Below, piece by piece: positions 33,308-42,630 of a stretch of 55,335 bases of DNA. Every line of letters begins with the position of its first letter. Within the stretch, counting starts at the first letter, position 1. Origin of the DNA: Selenomonadaceae bacterium (GTDB taxonomy: Bacteria > Bacillota > Negativicutes > Selenomonadales > Selenomonadaceae); the NCBI GenBank assembly GCA_017477125.1, contig JAFUXN010000117.1:1-55335 (forward strand). Reading direction: 5' to 3'. The position numbers and the translations under genes were made by a program. Under the pieces are notes generated by a model that worked only from the letters and a program-made list of their open reading frames with translations, made no database searches and had not been told where the DNA came from.

Positions 33308-36300
33308 ACCTGAAGGCAAAGCCGGGTACGATTGGACGGCGCTCACCGACGGCGCGTCGACGTGCTACAAACTCACCAAGACCGCAGGCTACGCGCTCGA
33401 CACCGACAAAAAGACGCTCACTTACATGGCGCGGGAGACAGCCGATCAATTTACTCTGACGGGTATCGCCTCCAGGGACGGCATCAAGGTCGAGAATGGC
33501 GTCGTCACTCTTACCGACGCCAACCTCCCGACCGATCCGACGGCGGAAACCACGGTCGAGCTCACTGTCGCCAACGGCGTCACTGTCGATTACACTTTGG
33601 CAATGGCGGGCATTAACGAGGCTGCTTCGATCGCTGCGCACTTCGACGGCAACACTTACAAGTCGGCAAGCAATACTGCGGGTTATGCTTTGTCGACCGA
33701 TAAAAAATCGATTACTTACACGGCGGCGGTTTCCGAATCCGATCTCTTCACGTTGAGCGGCGTATCGAAGACCGACGGGATCACCGTCAATAACAACGTC
33801 GTCACCATTACCGCCGATAATCTCAACGGCGCAAACGTATCGATCACAGGGGACGGCTATACGTTGGCGTTGGCAAGCGGCATCAATGCTCCTCAAACGA
33901 CGGCGGCGGCATTCAGCGGCTTACAATATAAATCGTCGTACGTGTCGGCAGCGGGCTATACTCTTGCTTCGGGAGCAAAATCAATCATGTACACGACAAC
34001 GAGTAATCCGAGCACGTTGTTCACTCTGTCGGGCGTGAAGTCGACCGGCGGGATCACTGTCAATAACGGCGTCGTCACCATCAACGCCGACAATCTCAAT
34101 GCCGCGAATGTATCGATCACAGGCGAAGGCTATACTCTGGCGTTGGCAAGCGGCATCAATCCTTCGCAAACGATCAACGCTCACTTCGACGGCAACACTT
34201 ACAAGTCGGCAAGCAACACGGCGGGCTATGCTTTGGCAGCCGACAAGAAGTCCGTCAATTACACTGCGGCGGTTGCGGCTACCAATCTGTTCACTCTGTC
34301 GGGCGTGAAATCGACCGAAGGGATTACCGTCGACAACGGCATCGTCACCATTACCGCCGATAATCTCAACGGCGCAAACGTATCGATCGCAGGGGACGGC
34401 TATACTCTGGCGTTGGCAAGCGGCATCAATGCTCCTCAAACGACGGCGGCGGCATTCAGCGGCTTTGAATACAAATCGTCGTACGTGTCGACGGCAGGCT
34501 ATATTCTCAATGATGACAGTAAGTCAATCACTTACTCGGCGACGAGTAATCCCAGCACGTTGTTCACTCTGACGGGCATCGCCTCGACCGACGGGATCAC
34601 CGTCGAAAACGGCGTCGTCACTCTCAAAGCCTCCAATCTCGTCGACAACCCGACGGCGGAAACCAAGGTCGAGCTGAGCGGCGACGGTTACACGTTGGCA
34701 ATGGCGGACGACATTACCGCGTCTGCTTCGACAGATGCGCACTTCGACGGCAACACTTACAAGTCGGCGAGTAATACTGCGGGTTATGCTTTGTCGACCG
34801 ATAAAAAATCGCTCACTTACACGGCGGCGGTTTCCGAATCCGATCTCTTCACGTTGAGCGGCGTATCGAAGACAGATGGGATCACCATCGATAACAACGT
34901 CGTCACCGTCAACGCCAACAATCTCAACGGCGAGAACGTATCGCTCACAGGCGACGGCTATACTCTGGCGTTGGCTGATGATATCAACACGCCTTCAACC
35001 GTCGCCGCTCATTTCTCCGAGCTCGAAAACAATCGAACCGTGTACGTGTCAAGCAGTAACAGCGCCGGCTATGAACTGTCGAGCGACGGCAAATCTGTCA
35101 ATTACGTTGTCGAACAGATCGCAGCCGATGTTTTCACGATCAGCGGCTTGACTGACACCGTCGGCATCACCGTGAGCAACAACGCCCTTGCCTTCGATTC
35201 AAATGCCTTCGAGATCACCGACGACATTCATGCGACCGGGCTCAACGTCGGGGATCGTTACACCGTCGACGGAACCGAATACACTTGGACGGATATCGAC
35301 GGCAACGCAAACGATGTGGAGTTTAACCTTTGGACGCAACTCGATGAAACGACATTCGCCTTCAATGAGACGGTAACGGTCGAAGGGCTCCGCGCGGAGA
35401 ATGAGACGGCATTGACCGATCGGCTCAAAGTGATCGACGGCGTGCTCAACTTCACCGATTCCGTTGCGGCAACCGATTACAACATTCACGTCAACTATGC
35501 GGACGGGTCGAATGTGGTAAGTGTGGCGGGCAGCGAAATGATGTTGCTCGATGGAGATTTCGATACGACCAACGGATATGAACTCGCGCATACTCCTCAA
35601 ACTCTCTCGAGCATCATATTTGACGGCGAAGCATTCACCTTCAGCGACGGCGTTCATACCATCGACCCGTCGGAGGAAAATGAACTGTTGGGCTATGGCT
35701 CGGTCGAGGGCGGCTTGATGCTCGGCTCAACGGTTGGTGGAGTGTCGATCAGTGTGGGAGGCGGTACGTTGGCGCTGTTCGACGGCGATACCGTGGCGGG
35801 TATGCTCAATGACGGCGATGTGTGGCGGGACGGCGCGATCACGGTCGATGCGAATGAAAAAGACGCTTGGACGTATGACGGCACTGTTTTGAAACTGTCG
35901 ACGGGGGAATTGGAGCTGAGCGGATTCACGCCGACTGCCGAAACATCGATAGTGCTCGACGGTGACGTAATTACGATCAAAGGGATAACGTTGGCGCTCG
36001 ATGAATTGATGGTGGAAGGAGCAACGGTAATAGGCAATGTCGATAAGGCGAGCAACGCGACCGACGGATATGTGATCACAAGAGAAGAAAACGGCTGGAC
36101 GTATGGCGATGACGGTGACGCCGATGCCGACACTGACTCTGACACTGACGCCGACGCAGATTCCGATACCGATGCAGACACTGACGCCGACACCGACAGT
36201 GATTCCGACACAGACACCGATGCTGATTCGGACACCGATGCTGATTCGGACACCGATGCTGATTCGGACGCTGACGCCGACGCCGACACTGACAGCGACG

Positions 36301-39035
36301 CCGATACCGATGCCGACACTGACAGCGACGCCGATACCGATGCTGACGCGGACGCTGACAGTGATGCAGATGCCGACAGTGATGCAGATGCTGACAGTGA
36401 TGCTGACGCCGATGCTGACACAGACGCCGATGCTGACGCCGACGCGGACGCCGATGCCGATGCCGACAGTGATGCAGATGCTGACAGTGATGCTGACGCC
36501 GATACCGATTCCGATGCCGATACCGACGCGGACGCTGATACCGATGCTGACGCCGATAGCGACGCTGATTCCGATGCCGATACCGATGCAGACACCGACA
36601 CTGATGCCGATACTGACGCCGATGCAGACACCGACACTGATGCCGATACTGACGCCGATGCAGACGCGGACGCGGATGCGGACGCCGATGCCGATGCCGA
36701 CGCAGATGCAGATGCAGATGCAGATGCTGACGCAGACGCAGATTCTGATGCAGACAGTGATGCAGACGCCGACACGGACACTGATGCAGACGCAGACAGT
36801 GATGCAGACGCTGACACCGACACCGATGCAGATGCAGACAGTGATGCAGATGCAGATGCAGACGCGGACAACGATGCCGATGCAGACGCTGATGCAGATG
36901 CAGATACAGACGCCGATGCAGATACAGACGCCGACGCTGACGCTGATGCCGACACTGACGCCGATTCCGATAGCGATGCAGACAGTGACACAGCTTCCGA
37001 TAGCGATGCAGACAGTGACGCCGATTCCGACAGCGACGCCGATTCCGATAGCGACACCGATTCTGATGCCGATGCCGATTCCGATAGCGACTCCGATTCT
37101 GATAGTGACTCCGATTCTGATAGCGACGCAGATAGCGACACCGATTCTGACAGCGACACTGATTCCGATAGCGATGCCGATTCTGACGCCGACGCTGATT
37201 CTGATGCCGACACCGACGTTGACACTGACACTGACACTGACGCTGACGCCGACGCCGACGTCGACGCTGACACTGACACTGACACTGACGCCGACGCCGA
37301 CACTGACGCCGACGCTGATACCGACGCCGATTCAGATGCCGATGCCGACGCAGATGCTGACACTGACGCCGACGCTGATTCTGATGCCGATGCCGATGCC
37401 GATTCTGACAGCGACACTGATTCCGATAGCGATGCCGATTCTGACAGCGACGCTGATTCCGATGCCGATACCGATGCAGACACCGACACTGATGCCGATA
37501 CTGACGCCGATGCAGACACCGACACTGATGCCGATACTGACGCAGACACTGATGCAGACGCCGACACAGACGCCGATGCTGACGCAGACACTGATGCAGA
37601 CGCCGACACGGACACTGATGCTGACGCAGACGCCGATGCCGATGCAGACGATGACGTTGACAACATTATTGATGATCTCTTGGGCGATGATACCGTCGAG
37701 TATCAACAGATCACCGTCGAAGTAAACGATGGCGTTGTCAATGCTGATGCCATTCCCAATAATTCTTCCTTCAGTCTCAACGGCGATGCTTCCCTCGACA
37801 TGTCAAGCTCCACATCGGTAGTCAAAACCACTTTGACTGACGGCAATCAGTCCGTCACGTTTAACAACGAGGGCGGCAATATTGCCGTAATATCTTCGAC
37901 CGCCACCGGTACAAAAGATATTCAGCTCGGCGACGGAGACGATATTGTCGTCATCGGCGACACCGACGCAATAATAAATATCAAGGCAGGTGAAGGCGCG
38001 GACAACATCGTTTCGAGCGGCAGCAATGTCACGGTAGACCTCTCTGCCGGCGGCTCTGCGAAGATTGTCGTCAACGGCGGCACCATCAACCTTGACGGTT
38101 ATGATCCAAATACAGGCGCGGGCGTCAAACTCTCTAACGATAATGTGCTTGACGATATCCTTAACGGCGGCATATCCTTCAACGGTAATGCAATTAATTT
38201 GAGCAACGGCGGCACCGTCAACTTAAGCGGCGATTCGTCCGACGGCAGTAAGGTTATCAACTTCTACGACGCGAGCGGCAACATGATAAAGGTAGGTTTT
38301 ACCGAGTCAGACGGCGGCACCGTCGACCTCTCAATTTCTTCGACCGATAATATTCTTGTCGCCAATAACAACGATGCCTCGATAACGGGCGGCGCGGGCG
38401 ATGACACGCTCATTGTTGGCGACTCTACGCAAAACGTAACCCTTGACATGTCGGGCGGCGGCAGCGACGTTGTTATATTGGGCGGCTCCGTCAATACGTC
38501 GATTAACGTCAAAGGCTACGATCACAATACCGGCGCGACTTTCGTTCTCAGAGCCGATAATTTGGTCGACGCGTTGATCAATCGAGAAATAGTCTTTGAC
38601 GGCAACAAAATTGATTTCAACAGCGAGACCGGCAAGTCAACGATCGAGCTCGATACCGATCCCGAGGAATCTCAACGAGTCAACTTCACGGATTCCAATG
38701 AGCGCAAAACTCGAGTGATATATTCCGGTCTTCACGGCGGGCTTGCCGACTCTTCAAATTATGACGACGGCACGATCCTTATCGGCAGCAACGCCGGAGA
38801 TAACACGTTGGAGAGCGGCAGAACGGTCACCGCATTCATTCTTGACGATGATTTGACGGCGCTCAATGACGTTCTCAACACTCCGCTCGACGAGATCATC
38901 AATACGTCCGAGGAGTCTTTCGAGTTTGCACCCGACGATAATCAATCGCTCCTGCGATCGAATAACGAGCTCGTCGACGACAATTCAAGGCTCAACTCTC
39001 AAGCCGTCAATCGGAAAAGATTTAATCAGAAATAA
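33276..39035 (+). CDS. Giant surface protein, C-terminal segment with Asp-X tract and RTX-like end
   Basis: This 1,919-residue frame carries the rest of the protein. Residues 1 to about 640 are tandem modules of about 75-90 residues ([79 protein letters not shown]). A less repetitive region follows (about 640-940). Residues 945-1462 are a strict Asp-X dipeptide tract (X = Ala, Ser, Thr, rarely Val, Asn or Asp). The last 450 residues include [17 protein letters not shown] and [19 protein letters not shown]-type Ca-binding nonapeptides, and the chain ends NRKRFNQK without an LPXTG motif. Calcium-dependent folding and type I-like export are inferred. No ribosome site precedes GTG 33276; it is a frame fragment. 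Confidence 0.75.
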   Translation: MTTPTLTDQTEPEGKAGYDWTALTDGASTCYKLTKTAGYALDTDKKTLTYMARETADQFTLTGIASRDGIKVENGVVTLTDANLPTDPTAETTVELTVANGVTVDYTLAMAGINEAASIAAHFDGNTYKSASNTAGYALSTDKKSITYTAAVSESDLFTLSGVSKTDGITVNNNVVTITADNLNGANVSITGDGYTLALASGINAPQTTAAAFSGLQYKSSYVSAAGYTLASGAKSIMYTTTSNPSTLFTLSGVKSTGGITVNNGVVTINADNLNAANVSITGEGYTLALASGINPSQTINAHFDGNTYKSASNTAGYALAADKKSVNYTAAVAATNLFTLSGVKSTEGITVDNGIVTITADNLNGANVSIAGDGYTLALASGINAPQTTAAAFSGFEYKSSYVSTAGYILNDDSKSITYSATSNPSTLFTLTGIASTDGITVENGVVTLKASNLVDNPTAETKVELSGDGYTLAMADDITASASTDAHFDGNTYKSASNTAGYALSTDKKSLTYTAAVSESDLFTLSGVSKTDGITIDNNVVTVNANNLNGENVSLTGDGYTLALADDINTPSTVAAHFSELENNRTVYVSSSNSAGYELSSDGKSVNYVVEQIAADVFTISGLTDTVGITVSNNALAFDSNAFEITDDIHATGLNVGDRYTVDGTEYTWTDIDGNANDVEFNLWTQLDETTFAFNETVTVEGLRAENETALTDRLKVIDGVLNFTDSVAATDYNIHVNYADGSNVVSVAGSEMMLLDGDFDTTNGYELAHTPQTLSSIIFDGEAFTFSDGVHTIDPSEENELLGYGSVEGGLMLGSTVGGVSISVGGGTLALFDGDTVAGMLNDGDVWRDGAITVDANEKDAWTYDGTVLKLSTGELELSGFTPTAETSIVLDGDVITIKGITLALDELMVEGATVIGNVDKASNATDGYVITREENGWTYGDDGDADADTDSDTDADADSDTDADTDADTDSDSDTDTDADSDTDADSDTDADSDADADADTDSDADTDADTDSDADTDADADADSDADADSDADADSDADADADTDADADADADADADADSDADADSDADADTDSDADTDADADTDADADSDADSDADTDADTDTDADTDADADTDTDADTDADADADADADADADADADADADADADADADSDADSDADADTDTDADADSDADADTDTDADADSDADADADADNDADADADADADTDADADTDADADADADTDADSDSDADSDTASDSDADSDADSDSDADSDSDTDSDADADSDSDSDSDSDSDSDSDADSDTDSDSDTDSDSDADSDADADSDADTDVDTDTDTDADADADVDADTDTDTDADADTDADADTDADSDADADADADTDADADSDADADADSDSDTDSDSDADSDSDADSDADTDADTDTDADTDADADTDTDADTDADTDADADTDADADADTDADADTDTDADADADADADDDVDNIIDDLLGDDTVEYQQITVEVNDGVVNADAIPNNSSFSLNGDASLDMSSSTSVVKTTLTDGNQSVTFNNEGGNIAVISSTATGTKDIQLGDGDDIVVIGDTDAIINIKAGEGADNIVSSGSNVTVDLSAGGSAKIVVNGGTINLDGYDPNTGAGVKLSNDNVLDDILNGGISFNGNAINLSNGGTVNLSGDSSDGSKVINFYDASGNMIKVGFTESDGGTVDLSISSTDNILVANNNDASITGGAGDDTLIVGDSTQNVTLDMSGGGSDVVILGGSVNTSINVKGYDHNTGATFVLRADNLVDALINREIVFDGNKIDFNSETGKSTIELDTDPEESQRVNFTDSNERKTRVIYSGLHGGLADSSNYDDGTILIGSNAGDNTLESGRTVTAFILDDDLTALNDVLNTPLDEIINTSEESFEFAPDDNQSLLRSNNELVDDNSRLNSQAVNRKRFNQK
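33300..35200 (+). repeat. Tandem adhesin modules with near-identical DNA
   Basis: Coding modules recur many times. Long stretches are almost identical at DNA level, for example about 33643-33800 with 34740-34895 ([24 protein letters not shown] to DGIT) and 33812-33930 with 34355-34465 ([11 protein letters not shown] to AAFSG). Such direct repeats can expand or contract by recombination. Confidence 0.8.
36108..37661 (+). repeat. 518-codon Asp-X dipeptide repeat tract
   Basis: Nearly every second codon is GAC or GAT, alternating with GCN (Ala), ACN (Thr) or TCN/AGY (Ser), with rare Val, Asn or Asp. It resembles the Ser-Asp stalk of staphylococcal Sdr proteins but is dominated by Ala and Thr. 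All registers of the (GAY NNN) pattern lack stops over long distances, creating long shadow frames on both strands. The tract is probably a rigid, highly acidic, metal-binding stalk. Confidence 0.9.
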
Positions 39036-39065
39036 TTCCTCCGCTCCGTCAACAAAATAAAAAAT

Positions 39066-39095
39066 GGGGGCATCGGCTTCGGTCGGTGCTCTTTT
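39066..39095 (+). terminator. Terminator of the giant surface-protein gene
   Basis: This is the same 26-base hairpin sequence as the enolase terminator (28367-28392), with a UUCG loop, followed by four T. The reverse strand also reads into ATTTTTTATTTT, so it may act in both directions. Confidence 0.82.
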
Positions 39096-39102
39096 CGATT
39101 GC

Positions 39103-39126
39103 AAAAAAATAAGGGCTCAATGCCCT
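39103..39126 (-). terminator. Terminator overlapping the end of the four-carbon acid sugar kinase gene
   Basis: Minus-strand AGGGC-ATTGA-GCCCT hairpin (39112-39126), whose loop contains the stop codon, followed by TTA and seven T (complement of 39103-39109). Confidence 0.7.
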
Positions 39127-40442
39127 ATCAGTTCCGCCACGATATTTTTGAGCGTGTCGACCGCGCCCACATTGCCCGGAAATATGATATAACTCATGCC
39201 CGGGAATTTACTCTCGTCGCCGAGTTGCCAGACGGGAATGCCCGGCGCGATCTGCCCGAGCACCAACGCCCTCTTGACGTGCAACCCGATCGTCCCGACA
39301 TCGCTCGAGGTGATACCGCCCTTTGCGATCAGGAACCGCGGTTGCACCTTCAACCGATCCACGATGCTCGTCAGCGCCGCCGATATCTCAACCGACGCCC
39401 TCAACGATTCTTCCTCCGTCGGCAACGTCAACAGTTCTCTCGACGTGAAGACCACTGCCGTCCGCCCGCCGCCGATTATTTTTTCCGTCGTCTCGATCAC
39501 TCTGTTCAGTTCGATCGACAGTTGATCGGCGAACACCGTTTGCACGTCAAACTCTATAAACTCAACGCCGTCGAGCGAACGCAACGCCTCTAACTGTTGA
39601 GTCGTCTTTCGAACGTGAGACCCGACGATGATCAAGCCGCCGTTGGCATTGCCCGCCGTCAACAGCTCCGACGCCGTCAGCAACGGTCTATCCTCAACGC
39701 CTCCGATCACCTTCGGGAACGCCGCCGCTGTCCTGAACAAAAAATTTTTCCCGCTCGACATCGCCCTCGACAACGCTTGAACAAAAATCTCCACGTCCTC
39801 ATAATCCGTCGCGTTGACGATCACCTTGTTGAAGCCGATCACACGCTCGAGCTTGGACGCAATCCCTTCGACATCAACCGCGCGGAGCTCCTCGAGCGAA
39901 ATGCTCACCACGTCCGCCGCCTTGTATCGACCGCCCGTCTTCTCCTCAACATACTCCTTCAGATCAGAATGTCGATAGCCGAACGTCTTGTCGCGAGCAA
40001 ATTCCGTGTCGGCGGCAGGGATCAACCGCTCGCCCTCCCGAACGTAATGCACATCGCCCATCGTCAACCGACCGCCCTCTTTGAAGAACGGCATCAGAAT
40101 CTCGCCGTCGACCGCATAACCGTTGAGCTCAAACGTCTCACGCAAGGTCTCGGTCTCAATCGGATAATGCCCGCGCAATGTCGAATCACTTCTGCTGATC
40201 ACAATGAACTTCTTATCAAACCGTCGAGCCGCCGCAATGATACGCTCGGCGATCCGTCGATGCTCGATACGCGTCCGCTCGGCGCTGAACGCTCGCGAAT
40301 TGGTCAGGACGAAGAACATTCGATCGGGCGCGGCAAATCCGTCGGCAATCGCTTCCGCCGTCCAATCGGTATAGACGTTAATGCCGTTGACCGTCTGCAC
40401 GCCCGTCGGGTCGTCGTCGAGCACTATGAGCTTATCGAACAT
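39117..40442 (-). CDS. Four-carbon acid sugar kinase family protein (DUF1537, OtnK/DtnK-like)
   Basis: Members of this kinase family phosphorylate four-carbon acid sugars such as D-threonate, D-erythronate or 3-oxo-tetronate in the cytosol. The protein has the N-terminal signature VLDDDPTGVQTVNGI, the SRSDSTLRGHYP segment, MPFFKEGGRLTMGDVHYV and the C-terminal nucleotide-binding AKGGITSSDVGTIGLHVKRALVLGQIAPGIPVW. Length 441 aa is typical. The ATG has GGAGG seven bases upstream. The usual partner genes (OtnI isomerase, OtnC/aldolase, dehydrogenases) are absent nearby, so its exact substrate is unclear. It lies 15 bp after a diguanylate cyclase gene on the same strand and is probably co-transcribed with it. 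Confidence 0.88.
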   Translation of the reverse strand: MFDKLIVLDDDPTGVQTVNGINVYTDWTAEAIADGFAAPDRMFFVLTNSRAFSAERTRIEHRRIAERIIAAARRFDKKFIVISRSDSTLRGHYPIETETLRETFELNGYAVDGEILMPFFKEGGRLTMGDVHYVREGERLIPAADTEFARDKTFGYRHSDLKEYVEEKTGGRYKAADVVSISLEELRAVDVEGIASKLERVIGFNKVIVNATDYEDVEIFVQALSRAMSSGKNFLFRTAAAFPKVIGGVEDRPLLTASELLTAGNANGGLIIVGSHVRKTTQQLEALRSLDGVEFIEFDVQTVFADQLSIELNRVIETTEKIIGGGRTAVVFTSRELLTLPTEEESLRASVEISAALTSIVDRLKVQPRFLIAKGGITSSDVGTIGLHVKRALVLGQIAPGIPVWQLGDESKFPGMSYIIFPGNVGAVDTLKNIVAELIGH

Positions 40443-40457
40443 CGCCTTAACCTCCGC

Positions 40458-42293
40458 TCATTTGAATGTGGCGGTGTTGCCGACCGTCTTCTTGCTCTCG
40501 TAAACGCCGATATCCGCGCGCTTGTAAATCTCGTTGAACGAGCACTTCTTCGCTTCACTGAACAGCGCCGCGCCCAAACTGATTTTGATCTTCCTGTCGC
40601 CCATCTCGGGGATCGCAATCTTATCGATCTCCCCGAACAGCCGATTGATCACTATCCAACCGCGTTCCTCGTCGGTCACGCCCAACGCGTAAAATGCAAA
40701 CTCGTCGCCGCCCAATCGCAACATTATATCGCTGTTGCGCAGAGAGTGCTTCAGACTGTCCGCAATCGCCTTGATCACCTTGTCGCCGACATCATGCCCG
40801 TACGTGTCGTTGACCGATTTAAATTTGTCGGCATCGAGCAGACAGAACATGCCTTCGCAACCGACATCCATCAGCGCCGTGATCTTCCTCTCGCCGCTCC
40901 CGCGATTGTTCAGCCCCGTCATCGCATCGGTCTCCGACAAATACACCAAGCGCTCTTCATGCCGCTTCTTGTCGTCAATCAGCTCGATCGCAAACACTAT
41001 CTCATTCACGCCGTCCGAATCGCCGTTCTGTTCGACCGCCAGGAAATGTGCCTTGCACCAGCCGTATTTTCGACTCAAAAATTCATGGTCGATCGCATGC
41101 TTATCCGATATTCTCTCCGCCAACGTGTTCAAATCGATGAACGATAACATCTGCGGCAGTCCCTCGAGCTCCGTTATTTCCTTGACCGCATATATCAACC
41201 GTTGCTCCGCATCGCCGCCGTCGGTTATCTTCAACAGCTCGACATCGGGGTTGCGGCTCAACTCGTGGATCGTATCATCGACCAGATCAATCAGATGCAT
41301 CGTCGCGTACAACCCCGCGTGGCTCGCGATCCCATGCTTCTTCGCCAGCTCCTCAATCTGCTTCTGCCGCTTGCTGATGTTCATCTGCACCAACGTCAGC
41401 ACCACTATCATCGTGACGAAGAACCCCGACAGCATGTAGAAGATCAAATTCGAGAAGGCGCCGCTCTCCTTATTGCCGTCGCGTTTCACCACCAGATACC
41501 AATCGAACTCCGGAATATATTTCATCACCACGTACGTATCATCGAACTTCTTCAGCGTAATCTGATTGTCCTGCGCCACTCCCAGCACGCTCTCAATCAG
41601 CGCATTATCGATCCGCATGGAATTGGTGTCAACCTTGATCAAGCCCTTCTTGTCGACCAGATTGATTTTAATACTGTACTTGCTTTCGTCGCGAGCGAAC
41701 ATCGCTTGGAACTTCTCCATGAGCACGCCCGTGGCGCACACTCCGAGCAGATTGCCGTTCTCGTCCTCAATGCGAGCGTCGGCGAATATCGTCCAAATAT
41801 CGTTGTTCGTCTCGTCGAGATTGACATCAAAATGATACTGCTCACCGCTGTCCACGAAATTCTTATACCAAGTGTCGTACTCGTCATAGAGCGGCGACAC
41901 CCTCTTATGAAATCCCTTGTAGGTATAATAATTCTTCGTCGCCTCTGACGTGACCGCAACGCAACTGTAGCCGAAGCCTTCCTTGATCTCATTGAGATAC
42001 TTCGACATTATTTCAACCTCTGTCTCGAACGGAATGTCGCGCTCGGCTTTGAGATTCTCCTTGAGGAAATGATCATTCGCCATCGTTTGAGAGACGATGA
42101 GCGGCTTGAGCAATTCGCTGTTGATATCATCATAGACGTAGGAGGCGATGAGTTTAATCAGCTCCTCGTTATGACGTTCGATCACTCTGTCGAGTATCAG
42201 ACACGAGATCGATATCGACAGCATTGACGTGAACGCAATGATCGCAATGACCAACTTTGACAAACTGCGACCTTTAGAAGATTGTCGTTTCAT
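40458..42293 (-). CDS. Membrane-bound diguanylate cyclase (Cache-GGDEF)
   Basis: This is the second c-di-GMP-forming enzyme of the window. Two spans (about 12-34 and 285-306) enclose a large periplasmic Cache-like sensor with WYKNFVDSGEQYHFDVN and IFADARIEDENGNLLGVCATGV. A cytoplasmic linker of about 140 residues, including a PAS-like stretch with FLSRKYGWCKAHFLAVEQNG, leads to the GGDEF domain. The catalytic LGGDEFA (GGDEF at 528-532) and an RxxD inhibitory site (RNSD, 519-522) are intact. The ATG has AGGGTGA six bases upstream. A terminator for tRNA-Ser lies only about 20 bp upstream and I find no separate promoter, so expression may depend on readthrough from the tRNA promoter. Confidence 0.92.
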   Translation of the reverse strand: MKRQSSKGRSLSKLVIAIIAFTSMLSISISCLILDRVIERHNEELIKLIASYVYDDINSELLKPLIVSQTMANDHFLKENLKAERDIPFETEVEIMSKYLNEIKEGFGYSCVAVTSEATKNYYTYKGFHKRVSPLYDEYDTWYKNFVDSGEQYHFDVNLDETNNDIWTIFADARIEDENGNLLGVCATGVLMEKFQAMFARDESKYSIKINLVDKKGLIKVDTNSMRIDNALIESVLGVAQDNQITLKKFDDTYVVMKYIPEFDWYLVVKRDGNKESGAFSNLIFYMLSGFFVTMIVVLTLVQMNISKRQKQIEELAKKHGIASHAGLYATMHLIDLVDDTIHELSRNPDVELLKITDGGDAEQRLIYAVKEITELEGLPQMLSFIDLNTLAERISDKHAIDHEFLSRKYGWCKAHFLAVEQNGDSDGVNEIVFAIELIDDKKRHEERLVYLSETDAMTGLNNRGSGERKITALMDVGCEGMFCLLDADKFKSVNDTYGHDVGDKVIKAIADSLKHSLRNSDIMLRLGGDEFAFYALGVTDEERGWIVINRLFGEIDKIAIPEMGDRKIKISLGAALFSEAKKCSFNEIYKRADIGVYESKKTVGNTATFK

Positions 42294-42313
42294 TGCAAAT
42301 CACCCTATAAAGC

Positions 42314-42337
42314 AAAAAAGCTCCCTCATCAGGAACT
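42314..42337 (-). terminator. Terminator after tRNA-Ser
   Basis: Minus-strand AGTTCC-TGATGAG-GGAGCT hairpin (one G-T pair) followed by six T, between tRNA-Ser and the diguanylate cyclase gene. Confidence 0.75.
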
Positions 42338-42365
42338 TGTCTCTAAACACCTCTTTAAAATGCAA

Positions 42366-42454
42366 TGGCGGAGTGGAGAGGATTTGAACCTCCGCGCCCT
42401 TGCGAGCCTAACGATTTAGCAAACCGTCCTCTTCAGCCTCTTGAGTACCACTCC
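42366..42454 (-). tRNA. tRNA-Ser (anticodon GCT)
   Basis: A class II tRNA of 89 nt: acceptor GGAGTGG/CCACTCC, anticodon stem ACGG with CCGT-like pairing around TTTGCTAAA, long variable arm GGCTCGCAAGGGC, T-loop TTCAAAT, discriminator G and an encoded CCA. The GCT anticodon reads AGY serine codons, frequent in the neighbouring Ser/Asp repeats. Confidence 0.95.
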
Positions 42455-42499
42455 GCATATTCAACGATCGACATGAGGTCGTCGACCAAAACCTTGCGT

Positions 42500-42528
42500 A
42501 TCATATCATCGCCGCTCCCGATTGTCAA
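42500..42528 (-). promoter_or_regulatory. Promoter of tRNA-Ser
   Basis: Minus-strand TTGACA (42523-42528), 17-bp spacer, TATGAT (42500-42505). Confidence 0.82.
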
Positions 42529-42540
42529 GATCGATCCGAC

Positions 42541-42569
42541 AAAAAAATGCCCCGGGACGAACCCGAGGC
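42541..42569 (-). terminator. Terminator of the RTX-like protein gene
   Basis: Minus-strand GCCTCGGG/CCCGGGGC 8-bp stem (one G-T pair, TTCGT loop) followed by A and seven T. Confidence 0.85.
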
Positions 42570-42630
42570 TTTGATGAGTTCCGACCGTGAGTCGGTTGAT
42601 GATTTATCTGCAGTGTCGTGGTTGATTGAA

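Larger units (their letters stand above)
28500..39035 (+). pseudogene. Giant repeat-rich surface/secreted protein gene, interrupted (about 3,500 codons)
   Basis: One ancestral reading frame can be followed from 28500 to 39035 if three lesions are ignored: an in-frame TGA at 28659, a missing T at 32437-32440 (CTTGG where the repeat context predicts CTTTGG), and an extra A in the seven-A run at 33261-33267. The two indels cancel, so the total length still corresponds to about 3,510 codons. Domain order: FDLQLF N-terminus; beta-rich repeats; three right-handed-beta-helix-like blocks (near 30.3-30.95, 31.3-32.0 and 32.7-33.25 kb); a tandem module array (33.3-35.2 kb); a mixed domain; the 518-codon Asp-X tract; and an RTX-like C-terminus. 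One promoter and one terminator flank the whole unit, supporting a single gene. Confidence 0.7.

Noticed and set aside
35693..37666. 657-codon minus-strand frame of Ser-Ala-Ser-Val repeats
   Set aside because: Mirror image of the (GAY NNN) Asp-X tract, which has no stops in several frames; no start signals.
36103..37725. 540-codon plus-strand frame rich in Met-Pro-Thr
   Set aside because: Shifted-frame reading of the same Asp-X tract.
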